Part shown: positions 1 through 5,809 of the stretch, one piece after another | Numbering within the stretch: the first letter of the stretch is position 1 | Layout of the letters: every line of letters starts with the position of its first letter | NCBI GenBank assembly: GCA_964394085.1 | Contig: CAYMWF010000079.1 | Span: 1 to 16,400 of the forward strand | Length of the DNA stretch: 16,400 nt | Reading direction: 5' to 3' | Source: CAYMWF01 sp964394085 [NCBI: uncultured Gemmatimonadota bacterium] | Lineage (GTDB): Bacteria > GCA-2686955 > CAYMWF01 | Position numbers and translations under genes: made by a program | Notes under the pieces: generated by a model | Databases searched by the model: none | What the model was told of the DNA's origin: nothing | Seen by the model: only the letters and a program-made list of their open reading frames with translations

Positions 1-196
1 GTCGCTTCTTTTCCACAACACAGGAGCGCAGGTACATGTTGATGAGATTCTGGTAGGGAATTCCGGTTTCTCCGGCAAGCTCCTTAAAGTACTCGATGAT
101 GTCAATTCCCATTCGGATGGTAATCTGTTTCTTCAGCTTTCGTGCATGGGGATTACGGCGACCCTTCAGCTTGGAGAAATCGTACTCTTTCTTCAT
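1..196 (-). CDS. brnA: BrnA-type antitoxin, partial (3' end outside window)
   Basis: This is the antitoxin of a type II toxin-antitoxin pair. BrnA-family proteins bind the BrnT toxin and repress their shared promoter through a ribbon-helix-helix fold. Translating the minus strand from the ATG at 196-194 gives 65 open codons to the window edge. They start MKKEYDFSKLKGRRNP, followed by a basic stretch and the segment QITIRMGIDIIEYFKELA, then GIPYQNLINMYLR, which fits the beta strand and two helices of a CopG/BrnA-like DNA-binding unit. Its ATG overlaps the toxin stop (ATGA at 196-193), so translation is probably coupled. The missing part is only the C-terminal tail. The gene is too short and edge-cut to appear as a normal open reading frame, but its position and sequence leave little doubt. 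Confidence 0.88.
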   Translation of the reverse strand, partial: MKKEYDFSKLKGRRNPHARKLKKQITIRMGIDIIEYFKELAGETGIPYQNLINMYLRSCVVEKKR

Positions 197-486
197 AATC
201 TTGCCCCGGAGTAATGCGACCGCTCCTTCCGTGTGGCTTTGCGTGCCGAAATTATCCGAATGACTTCCTGGGATTCCCTGTGGCAGTGGCACACAACAAG
301 CACGCGTAGGCGGAAGCTCAGGCCAAGCAGAAGAAACCGATCTTCTTCATCAGAGTTATCCGGATCGTAGAATTCGATCGCATTCTCGTCGAAGAACACC
401 GTCTGCGCCTCATCAAAAGACACGCCATGTTTCTTCTGATTGGTCTCGTCCTTCTTCGGGTCCCAGACGAATCGAAGGCTATTCAT
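193..486 (-). CDS. brnT: BrnT-family ribonuclease toxin (DUF497)
   Basis: BrnT toxins are small RNases with a RelE-like fold; they stop growth by cutting RNA and are held inactive by BrnA. The protein has the family's signature order: an N-terminal FVWDPKKDETNQKKHGVSF block, an acidic middle, a VLVVCHCHR strand and the C-terminal RIISARKATRKER helix. The start at 486-484 gives 97 residues beginning MNSLRF, the usual family length. A longer reading from the ATG at 501-499 is open, but that codon directly abuts a consensus -10 box, upstream of where transcription should begin, so 486 is preferred. The gene overlaps brnA by 4 nt. All typical motif residues look intact, so the toxin is probably active. 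Confidence 0.9.
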   Translation of the reverse strand: MNSLRFVWDPKKDETNQKKHGVSFDEAQTVFFDENAIEFYDPDNSDEEDRFLLLGLSFRLRVLVVCHCHRESQEVIRIISARKATRKERSHYSGARL

Positions 487-492
487 ATTTAC

Positions 493-520
493 ATTATACA
501 TACATTGTAGTGCATGTCAA
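493..520 (-). promoter_or_regulatory. Consensus sigma70 promoter of brnTA
   Basis: On the minus strand a perfect TTGACA (520-515) is followed after 16 nt by a perfect TATAAT (498-493). Transcription would start near 486, on or beside the preferred ATG of brnT, so the message may be leaderless. The spacer contains ACAT and ATGT in inverted order 8 nt apart (504-519), a possible half-site pair for the BrnA repressor. The boxes are seen directly; operator function is inference from how brnTA pairs usually autoregulate. Confidence 0.7.
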
Positions 521-747
521 GGTCAATCTTTAATTTAATTTTGCAGAACGCTACGCATTACCGGACGCTGAAGGCCGTACCCGGTGCGGATTTCAGCGGT
601 TGTCAAAGCGACTGCAACGTCTGATATTGGAGAGGACGATTACGTTGCTCAAAATATTCATTGCATGTGGGTTTTTCAATATCGAGAAGAGGTAACTGCG
701 AATGGATAAGTCTTTTAGACCTCGCAGTGTCCGAACCGCGATTCATT
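521..747. other. Intergenic stretch without recognisable gene
   Basis: No reading frame here has a convincing start, ribosome site or familiar protein. The stretch separates the brnTA promoter from the IS remnant. A short open frame beginning at 702 runs through the IS hairpin region and is not believed to be coding. Confidence 0.5.
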
Positions 748-758
748 TTAGTAAACTA

Positions 759-777
759 CCGACGGCTGAGCCGGTGG
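759..777. repeat. Subterminal hairpin, left copy
   Basis: Imperfect stem of 8 bp around TGA: CCGACGGC / GCCGGTGG. It is the inverted counterpart of the hairpin at 1193-1211. On the minus strand it would be the right-end hairpin of the TnpB-type element, downstream of the TnpB stop. Confidence 0.6.
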
Positions 778-790
778 CTTTAAGATCCCA

Positions 791-820
791 GTGGAGCTTT
801 CGCCCCCATAAGGGGCTCAC
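791..820 (-). ncRNA. Possible omega-RNA/reRNA scaffold remnant
   Basis: A nested stem lies between the putative TnpB stop (828-830) and the terminal hairpin. The inner arms GCCCC and GGGGC flank a short CATA loop region, and the outer arms are GTGGAGC and GCTCAC. Guide RNAs of TnpB elements span exactly this 3' part of the element, so this may be the relic of one. Expression and function are unsupported; without TnpB it would be inert unless another copy acts in trans. Confidence 0.3.
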
Positions 821-827
821 CAACCAG

Positions 828-911
828 TCAAACCCTTGTTTCCCGGCTTCCTTTTTCCTGATTTCCAGTGCCGGCCAAGTCGAGTTGAGTTAAGTTAAGC
901 CCCGAGGGAAC
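828..911 (-). pseudogene. C-terminal remnant of a TnpB-like protein
   Basis: Reading the minus strand from about 911 to the TGA at 830-828 gives a tail ending GTGNQEKGSRETRV. This resembles the low-complexity, basic C-terminal tails of IS200/IS605 TnpB proteins, and it sits immediately before the stem-loops expected at that element's right end. No catalytic or zinc-finger part of TnpB remains: upstream the frame closes with TAG at 914-912 and the sequence changes to unrelated repeats. The assignment rests on this tail and its position, so it is tentative. The plus-strand 63-codon frame across the same bases is taken as its shadow. Confidence 0.35.
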
Positions 912-954
912 CTATCACTTATTCCACTACCTGAGGGAGCCGATCATTTATTCC
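904..954 (+). repeat. Imperfect 22-bp direct repeat, period 29
   Basis: GAGGGAACCTATCACTTATT at 904-923 (continuing CC to 925) recurs at 933-954 with three differences in 22 positions. Short repeats of this kind occur as transposase-binding sites near the ends of some insertion sequences such as IS21-family members. Which element it came from is not established. Confidence 0.6.
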
Positions 955-1010
955 TCAAGGTGGATGTCTCCCCGGTCATCCAGGTGTATCAATCGAGTCC
1001 ACCCGGAAGA

Positions 1011-1047
1011 CGTGTAAAATTGTCAATCCGATTGACAATTTTACACG
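1011..1047. repeat. Perfect 37-bp palindrome (18-bp arms, 1-nt centre)
   Basis: The arm CGTGTAAAATTGTCAATC at 1011-1028 is followed by one C and then its exact reverse complement at 1030-1047. There is no U-tract, so it is not a typical terminator. Possibilities are two insertion-sequence end repeats left back to back, or a dimeric protein-binding site. It lies inside the IS remnant, which favours the first. Confidence 0.9.
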
Positions 1048-1192
1048 AGCAAGCCTGCATCCCCCGCAGGACAGGATACGCTTCCTGCGCAGCGCTGTAA
1101 AAAGAGAACTACGCAGATCGACTCCGTGATTTGGAATCTCAAAGCCAACCGGGGCGTACACCTGCTTCTTTTCCAAGCATAGCTTAACTATA

Positions 1193-1211
1193 CCACCGGC
1201 TCAGCCGGTGG
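1193..1211. repeat. Subterminal hairpin, right copy
   Basis: Perfect 8-bp stem CCACCGGC / GCCGGTGG with a TCA loop, followed by ATTTTGTTTTATT. It is inverted relative to the hairpin at 759-777 and may mark the other end of the IS remnant. The T-rich tail would also fit a weak terminator for plus-strand transcription, but no gene reads into it. From here to 1305 nothing else is recognised. Confidence 0.6.
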
Positions 1212-1305
1212 ATTTTGTTTTATTAAATCTGCCGATCGGGGATTTCGATAGTATACTTCAAGATGAGTCATGAAAACCCTTCTGATGAGTTGTACAATGT
1301 CGTAA

Positions 1306-1587
1306 AAAGTCAGTATTCTTCTCACCATTGCCGGCCTTTCACCTTGGGACGATTCACCCGAAGATGTATACATTTACACTGGAGATCCTGTCATTACATA
1401 CTCAGACGTTCAGGGCGGCTGGGTCGGGGTAGGAAACATCGACATCGATCCTGCTTTCGTGAAGGAGGAATGGGGAGACTACCGTCTGCGCTGGGGCTCG
1501 CCCTGCATCGACGCCGGGCATCCCGATTCCTCCGCAGGATCTGGAATGCCTACGCCATGGAATGTCAGGTATGTAAAAGTTGCATAA
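1306..1587 (+). pseudogene. Fragment of a beta-helix repeat protein (C-terminal module part)
   Basis: The frame from 1306 (just after a TAA at 1303-1305) to the TAA at 1585-1587 has no plausible start but encodes a clear piece of the family represented by the giant gene at 7307. It contains SPEDVYIYTGDPVITYSDVQ, then QGGWVGVGNIDIDPAFV, GDYRLRWGSPCIDAG and a divergent tail. The same landmarks, 'SxIQGGWPGxGNID' and 'DSPCIDxG', close each module of the giant protein. At DNA level cagggcggctgg is shared with 8236 and 11168. About 94 codons remain; the beta-helix core and signal peptide are missing. A competing frame at 1263-1607 gives an Arg/His/Cys-rich product typical of an off-frame reading. 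Confidence 0.75.
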
Positions 1588-1836
1588 GCCCGCAACACCA
1601 AGTATGATTAAATAGATAGGGAGAGCAAGACGCGTGAAATCATCGAATTTCGAGGCGATGCTTAAAAGATGCTCAAGAGGTGTCGTTTTTGTTCTTCCAA
1701 TCCCTTACCGGTTATTGGAAGGATTCCCGAATACGCCAACTTCATGAATATGATGTGCAGGGCAGATCATTATGGGAATTGCCGCCAGAAAATACAGCAC
1801 GTCGAGCTTTCCATACAATCGCAAAAAAACCAAGTC
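1588..1836. other. Leader of the dehydratase operon, no recognised gene
   Basis: Open frames cross this stretch and continue into the dehydratase gene, but their products (for example TGYWKDSRIRQLHEYDVQG) match nothing I recognise and there is no good ribosome site at their starts. I see no clear -10/-35 pair. The operon promoter is probably somewhere here or in the repeat that follows, but I cannot place it. Confidence 0.4.
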
Positions 1837-1937
1837 ACCTCCGCCATTCCCGCGAAGGTTCCCTCCGCATTCCCTCGAAAACTCCCCCCGTTATTCCCGC
1901 GAAGGTTCCCCCCGTCATTTCCGCGAAGGCGCGAATC
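1837..1937 (+). repeat. Tandem 24-bp REP-like repeats (four units)
   Basis: Four units lie end to end at 1837-1860, 1861-1883, 1884-1907 and 1908-1931, with a consensus near CCCCCGTCATTCCCGCGAAG followed by GTT. The last continues as GCGCGAATCCAG and so forms the full hairpin TTTCCGC / GCGCGAA of the widespread 'GTCATTCCCGCGAA..CGGGAATCC' extragenic palindrome. The first three hold only the left half. Because the unit is about 24 nt and lacks stops, several frames stay open across it. This falsely extends the downstream gene's reading frame. The repeat ends 46 bp before that gene's start. Confidence 0.8.
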
Positions 1938-1982
1938 CAGAGTCGTTCGCAAGCCGGGCAAATGGGCGAGGAGAGCAATAAA

Positions 1983-3131
1983 ATGGGACCGGAAAGGCAT
2001 CCTGATCCGTCCCGACTCCCCACCATATTCGCAGAAATTGCGGATGACGACTTCCATCCGTTGATCGAGGAGGAACTCGACAAAGGCACCATCCCGATCG
2101 GCACCACCTGCTCATACATCCCGGAGTCTCTCCTGTCGGTAGACGGCCTGTGGCCGATACGGATTCGAGGCGGTGATACACGCGGGACGCCGATGGCGGA
2201 CACCTACTTGTCCAACGTCCTGTGTTCGTATGTCAGAAGCGTCCTTGAACAAGTACTGGAAGGGCGAATGGAGCATCTGAGGGGCTGGGTGTTTGCGGCG
2301 TCGTGTGATCACACCCGGCGTTTGTATGACAATCTGGTGTATCTGTCGCCTCCGGAATTCGTGCATATGGTGGATGTACCGCATAAGCGGGATGCAGAAG
2401 CTGTGGCGTGGATGGCTCGGGAGCTGAAAGAGTTGGCCCGGAAACTGTCGGACGCCTTCGAGGTTGATACTGGAGACGTGGCACTGACGACGGCCATAAA
2501 TCAATGTAACGAAGTCCTGGGGATGCTGGCAGAAATCGGCCGTACTCGCAAACATGTTCAACCGCCGATTTCGGGAACGGTTTTTCATCAAATGATGGTG
2601 GCGTCGATGACGCTGCCTAAAAAGGTTCTGTTGCCAGCTTTGAAAGAGGTTCTGGCGATTACGCATAAAACGCCTGACGAACACCGGCATCGAGCCAGGC
2701 TGCTGGTGATGGGGAGTCAGCTGGACGATTATCGGCTGATTCAATTGATTGAGTCGCTGGGAGGTCTGGTGGTTGCGGATCGGTTTTGTACGGGGTCGAT
2801 CCCGGGGTTGAAGCGGGTTGAATTTGATGATGATCCGTGGGTGTCGCTGGCGTTTCATTCGTTGAATCGGATGTCGTGTCCCCGGATGATGGGTGATTTC
2901 GCCGGGCGACTTGAAGAGGTGGTGAGGACGGCGGAGGATTTCCGCGTCGATGGGGTCGTGCTGCAAATCATGAAATTTTGCGATCTGTGGGGGGTGGAGT
3001 CGAGCGCCATGACGCAGGCATTGCGGGAGCGTTCGATTCCGGTGTTGCGTCTGGAGCGTGAGGCGGCGTGGGCCGGAGAAGGGCAGATTCGGACGCGGGT
3101 GCAGGCGTTCTTGGAGAGCATCGCGAAATGA
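1983..3131 (+). CDS. 2-hydroxyacyl-CoA dehydratase, smaller subunit (HgdB/BcrC-like)
   Basis: This is one of two iron-sulfur subunits of an enzyme that removes water from a 2-hydroxyacyl-CoA, or reduces an aromatic acyl-CoA, by a radical mechanism after one-electron activation. The chosen ATG at 1983 has GGCGAGGAGAG about 9 nt upstream and gives 382 residues, normal for the family. The longer frame from 1680 only adds translated repeat. Family landmarks are visible: TTCSYIPES (Cys43), CSYVRS (Cys81), ASCDHTRRLYD (Cys108), the Rossmann-like LLVMGSQLDDYRLIQLIESL at 240-259, and IMKFCDLWGVE (Cys333). Conserved cysteines of this kind hold the [4Fe-4S] cluster. It overlaps the next gene by 4 nt (ATGA). 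The substrate cannot be told; HgdB, BcrC and YjiM-like proteins share this pattern. Confidence 0.9.
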   Translation: MGPERHPDPSRLPTIFAEIADDDFHPLIEEELDKGTIPIGTTCSYIPESLLSVDGLWPIRIRGGDTRGTPMADTYLSNVLCSYVRSVLEQVLEGRMEHLRGWVFAASCDHTRRLYDNLVYLSPPEFVHMVDVPHKRDAEAVAWMARELKELARKLSDAFEVDTGDVALTTAINQCNEVLGMLAEIGRTRKHVQPPISGTVFHQMMVASMTLPKKVLLPALKEVLAITHKTPDEHRHRARLLVMGSQLDDYRLIQLIESLGGLVVADRFCTGSIPGLKRVEFDDDPWVSLAFHSLNRMSCPRMMGDFAGRLEEVVRTAEDFRVDGVVLQIMKFCDLWGVESSAMTQALRERSIPVLRLEREAAWAGEGQIRTRVQAFLESIAK

Positions 3132-4525
3132 ATGTGAGGTCGAATTACAGCGCGGTGATCGATTCTGTGGTGTCGACGAAGTATTGGGCATTGAATTGGG
3201 CCGGGATCGGTCGGTTTGGGCTTCGTCATTCGCCGTTCCCGATCTGGTCGCACATGCGTCAGTATCCGTGGTTGCGTGCGTTGCTGAAGGCGAATGAGCT
3301 TCATGGGCGGATGACGAAAACGCGAACAGGGGTGTATCGGGAGGCTAACGCGTTTTTGATTCATCATATTATTGAGAGCATCGTGAAGATGCTTGAGGGG
3401 TGGTTTCGATCGCCTGACCGGTCGGTGCTGCATGAGGATCTGGTGCCGCCGGAGTTATTCTATGGCATGGGATTGAATCCGTGGATGGTGGAATTTCTGG
3501 GGATTATGCTGCCGATGGTGCAGCCGGACCATGTGGAGCCGTATATTGATGTGGCGGAGGATGAGGGAATCCCGCCGGATGTGTGCAGTTTGCCTAAGAG
3601 CACGGTGGGCATGGTGCTGCAGGATCATATGCCGAAGTCGGCGGCGCTGGTGACGTCGAATATGCCGTGTGACGGGGGGATGAGTCAGTATACGTTGATC
3701 GAGCGGCATTTGAAGATACCGGCGTTCCGGCTGGATGTGCCGTTTCATTTTTACGGGGAGCGGGCGGTTGAGTATTTTGCCCGGCAATTGAGGAGACTGG
3801 TGGAGTTTCTGGAGACGCATACGCCGGCGAAGATGGATTGGGATCGGTTGCGGGAGGTGTGTGAGGAGCGGAATCTGGCGATGGCGTATGAGTATGATCT
3901 CTGGGATTTACTGCAGTATAAGCCGGCGCCGCTGGCGGCGGAGCCGGTCTATTTGTCGCATCTGATGTTCGGGATTGCGCAGCCGGGGACGACGCGGGCG
4001 ACCCTGGTGTTCAAGAAAATGGCCGAGCTGGCGGAGAAGAATGCGTCCGCCGGGAAGGGTGCGTTGGATGACGAGAAGGTGCGGGTGGCATTGTGGAACC
4101 CGCCGACCTTGATATTTACAGACTTGTGGACGTGGGCCGAGCAGAAGTACGGGGCGGCGTTGATCATGGATATGCTGACGTATCACCGCCATCCGTTTAT
4201 AGATACAAGCACCCCGGAGTCGATGTTGAGGGGGTTGGCGCAGACGATGATGCAGGGACCGATGGCGAGGCATACGCGGGGGCCGGCGGAAAATTTCTTT
4301 TCGGATTTGTTTCATTTGTATGAGCGGTTTGATTTGGACACGATCTGGATGGCGGGGCACATTGGCTGCAAGAACACGCAGGCGTTGAACGGGATGTTTC
4401 GAGAGCAGTGTCGCAAGCGGTCGATTCCGCTTCTGATCATTGATTATGATTTGTCGGATACGAGGGTGGTGTCGCCAGCGGGGATACGTAACCAGGTGGC
4501 TCAATTCATGGAAACGGTGATGTGA
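3128..4525 (+). CDS. 2-hydroxyacyl-CoA dehydratase, larger subunit (HgdA/BcrB-like)
   Basis: This is the partner subunit of the dehydratase/reductase core. The ATG at 3128 overlaps the previous stop (ATGA) and gives 465 residues, in the range of BcrB/HgdA proteins (roughly 430-480). An upstream in-frame start at 3068 would overlap the previous gene by 64 nt and is unlikely. Conserved points are DVCSLPKSTVG (Cys153), NMPCDGGMSQY (Cys181), IPAFRLDVPF, and near the end AGHIGCKNTQ (Cys414) followed by IPLLIIDYDLSDTRVVSP. These are the usual cluster cysteines and the CoA-side loop of PF06050-type subunits. No lesion is seen. Like its neighbours it is strongly G-rich over C on the coding strand. 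It probably forms a cytoplasmic heterodimer with the 1983-3131 product. Confidence 0.9.
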   Translation: MNVRSNYSAVIDSVVSTKYWALNWAGIGRFGLRHSPFPIWSHMRQYPWLRALLKANELHGRMTKTRTGVYREANAFLIHHIIESIVKMLEGWFRSPDRSVLHEDLVPPELFYGMGLNPWMVEFLGIMLPMVQPDHVEPYIDVAEDEGIPPDVCSLPKSTVGMVLQDHMPKSAALVTSNMPCDGGMSQYTLIERHLKIPAFRLDVPFHFYGERAVEYFARQLRRLVEFLETHTPAKMDWDRLREVCEERNLAMAYEYDLWDLLQYKPAPLAAEPVYLSHLMFGIAQPGTTRATLVFKKMAELAEKNASAGKGALDDEKVRVALWNPPTLIFTDLWTWAEQKYGAALIMDMLTYHRHPFIDTSTPESMLRGLAQTMMQGPMARHTRGPAENFFSDLFHLYERFDLDTIWMAGHIGCKNTQALNGMFREQCRKRSIPLLIIDYDLSDTRVVSPAGIRNQVAQFMETVM

Positions 4526-5328
4526 TGGCAATCCAGGATCGTTTATTCGGGGGATGTGATGTCGGTTCGACCACCGGCAAGGCGGTGCTGTTGAACGGGG
4601 ATGGTGAAGTGGCGGCATCGGCTTTGATCGAGAGCTGGGTGGATCCGGAGAAGACGGCGAGGGATGTTTTAGAGAAGGTGTGTGATTCGGTCGGGAATTC
4701 GGCGATAGATGAATTGGGGTATCTGGTGGGAACGGGGTATGGACGAAACGAGGTGCCGTTTGCGGATGAGAATATTTCGGAGATTATGTGCCACGGGGTT
4801 GGGGCGCATTATGTAGACAGTGAGATACGGACGATACTGGATATCGGGGGGCAGGATGTAAAGGCGATTGCGCTCAATGAAAACGGCACGGTGCAGGAGT
4901 TTGCGATGAACGACAAGTGTGCGGCGGGGACGGGTCGGTTTTTTGAGGCGATGGGCCGGGTGTTCAAGATGAGTCTGGAGGAGTTTTCGGCCCTTTCGGT
5001 GAAGGCCAAAAAGCCGATACCGGTGTCGTCGCAGTGCAGTGTCTTTGCGGAAACCGAGGTCATAAGCTTAATAGCGAAGAAAAAGCCGCCGGAGAGTATA
5101 GCGGCGGGGATACAGATGGCGGTGGCGAGGCGGGTGTATAGTCTGGCGAGAAGGGTCGGGGTAAGGCCCAAACTGACGGTAACGGGGGGCTGTGCCAAGA
5201 ATGCGGGTTTGATAAAGGTCCTGGAAAAGGTTCTCAAGCAGAATATCCAACCAATGTCCATCGATCCTCAGTTGATAGGAGCACTGGGAGCAGCGGTATT
5301 GGCCCGAAGGCGGTTTGGTTCGCAGTAG
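4525..5328 (+). CDS. ATP-dependent activator of 2-hydroxyacyl-CoA dehydratase (HgdC/BcrA/BadF-like)
   Basis: This activase is a homodimer with one [4Fe-4S] cluster between its halves. ATP hydrolysis drives a low-potential electron from ferredoxin or flavodoxin into the dehydratase core. At 267 residues it matches HgdC-type activators. The acetate/actin-like ATPase motifs are present: DVGSTTGKA (12-20), LDIGGQDVKAI (105-115) and VTGGCAKNAGL (219-229). The two cluster cysteines, in NDKCAAGTG (Cys132) and SSQCSVFAE (Cys171), are 39 residues apart, the same spacing I recall for Cys127/Cys166 of the Acidaminococcus activator. The ATG at 4525 shares one base with the previous stop; a GTG at 4522 is an alternative. 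Benzoyl-CoA reductases normally have two different ATPase subunits; only one is here, which favours a dehydratase. Confidence 0.92.
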   Translation: MAIQDRLFGGCDVGSTTGKAVLLNGDGEVAASALIESWVDPEKTARDVLEKVCDSVGNSAIDELGYLVGTGYGRNEVPFADENISEIMCHGVGAHYVDSEIRTILDIGGQDVKAIALNENGTVQEFAMNDKCAAGTGRFFEAMGRVFKMSLEEFSALSVKAKKPIPVSSQCSVFAETEVISLIAKKKPPESIAAGIQMAVARRVYSLARRVGVRPKLTVTGGCAKNAGLIKVLEKVLKQNIQPMSIDPQLIGALGAAVLARRRFGSQ

Positions 5329-5347
5329 GCATGGAATAAGGAACCGG

Positions 5348-5703
5348 CTCGTTTTTACAAAGCCTCATGAAAATGATAGTCATATCTCGTACGATTCACC
5401 TTGCATTGACGCAGGAATCAACGCTGATGTCTATACTGATATCGACGATGACGCCCGTCCTCTCCGGGTAGGCTACGACATGGGAGCGGACGAGGTCAGG
5501 GATGAAGGCCGCATCCTGGAAATCCACTGTGGGGACCGACCCACATGACCCTCGGACCAGGAGTCATAATCGAAGAAACATATGCGACCTCTCCTATACC
5601 ATGGAACGCCCCCTTGGGCGGCCCCTACTCGCTGTGCCTTGATGCAGGGCTTTATCCAGGAACGATTTTCGAAGACTGCTTCGAATTTAACATCATTCCA
5701 TGA
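5348..5703 (+). pseudogene. Frameshifted C-terminal fragment of a beta-helix repeat protein
   Basis: Two frames carry pieces of one protein. From about 5348 to the TGA at 5546-5548 the reading includes HENDSHISYDSPCIDAG, then VYTDIDDDARPLRVGYDMGADEV. It closely parallels SPCIDSGIDAGIYSDIDGD and RPLILGFDMGIDEV in the giant gene (about 8320-8420). The sequence continues in another frame from 5545 to the TGA at 5701-5703 as GPGVIIEETYATSPIPWNAP, GGPYSLCLDAGLYPGTI and EDCFEFNIIP, which reads like the natural C-terminal domain of such a secreted protein. A frameshift near 5545 therefore separates the parts. It begins only about 20 bp after the activator gene, and a related fragment precedes the operon at 1306-1587. 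Confidence 0.75.
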
Positions 5704-5724
5704 TCTGATCAGGGCGAAAAGCCA

Positions 5725-5768
5725 ATTTGTTTCGTGTATACAAATTACCCTTGACAATCGAAACAAAT
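5725..5768. promoter_or_regulatory. 10-bp inverted repeat upstream of the regulator gene
   Basis: ATTTGTTTCG at 5725-5734 is matched by its exact reverse complement CGAAACAAAT at 5759-5768, with a 24-nt spacer that contains TTGACA. Placed 42 bp before the probable start of the HTH-GHKL gene, it is a candidate operator for that protein's own winged helix. Function is inferred. Confidence 0.5.
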
Positions 5769-5799
5769 ACCTTGACATTAATTATCGATAACCTTGACA
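5749..5799 (+). promoter_or_regulatory. Three CCTTGACA-type boxes at 21-22 nt spacing
   Basis: TTGACA occurs at 5751-5756, 5772-5777 and 5794-5799, each preceded by CC or CCC. The spacing of 21 and 22 nt is two helical turns, so the boxes face the same side of DNA. Each could be a -35 element, but no good -10 lies at 16-18 nt from any of them, so a binding-site array is at least as likely. The third box runs into the ribosome site AAGGAG. Confidence 0.5.
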
Positions 5800-5809
5800 A
5801 GGAGTGACA

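Larger units (their letters stand above)
748..1213 (-). mobile_element. Decayed IS200/IS605-type element (hairpin ends, TnpB tail)
   Basis: Two related hairpins bracket this stretch in opposite orientation. At 759-777 CCGACGGC-TGA-GCCGGTGG has one mispair and one wobble; at 1193-1211 CCACCGGC-TCA-GCCGGTGG is perfect. The left flank, AAACTACCG before the stem and CTTTAAG after it, matches my recollection of subterminal hairpins of TnpB-bearing IS200/IS605 elements. Just inside it on the minus strand is a probable TnpB C-terminus, and between them is a nested stem (791-820, with GCCCC/GGGGC inside). That arrangement matches the right end and omega-RNA scaffold of such elements. There is no intact transposase; only about 465 bp remain and other repeats have landed inside. 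The family assignment is from recalled patterns, not a search. Confidence 0.45.

Noticed and set aside
702-893. Plus-strand 63-codon frame
   Set aside because: It crosses the IS hairpin, and the opposite strand reads as a TnpB-like tail; there is no family resemblance or ribosome site.
976-1176. Minus-strand 66-codon frame beginning MEKKQVYAPVGFE
   Set aside because: It runs through the 37-bp palindrome and matches no transposase I recognise; probably non-coding debris inside the IS remnant.
1263-1607. Plus-strand open frame of 114 codons
   Set aside because: An overlapping frame encodes clear beta-helix family sequence (QGGWVGVGNID, SPCIDAG); this one is its Arg/Cys/His-rich off-frame reading.
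1837-1937. Possible CRISPR array
   Set aside because: The 24-bp units are directly adjacent with no spacers and match a REP-type palindrome.
1680-1982. N-terminal extension of the dehydratase subunit
   Set aside because: It translates the tandem repeat, lacks a ribosome site, and makes the protein about 100 residues longer than its family; ATG 1983 has a good Shine-Dalgarno.
2112-3191. Long minus-strand open frame (359 codons) opposite the first dehydratase gene
   Set aside because: The product is rich in Arg, His, Pro and Gln with no motifs; the plus strand encodes a motif-complete dehydratase subunit. It is an antisense shadow caused by G-rich codons.
3908-4618. Minus-strand open frame of 236 codons opposite the second dehydratase gene
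   Set aside because: Composition is Arg/His/Pro-rich and motif-free, and it spans two well-supported genes on the other strand.
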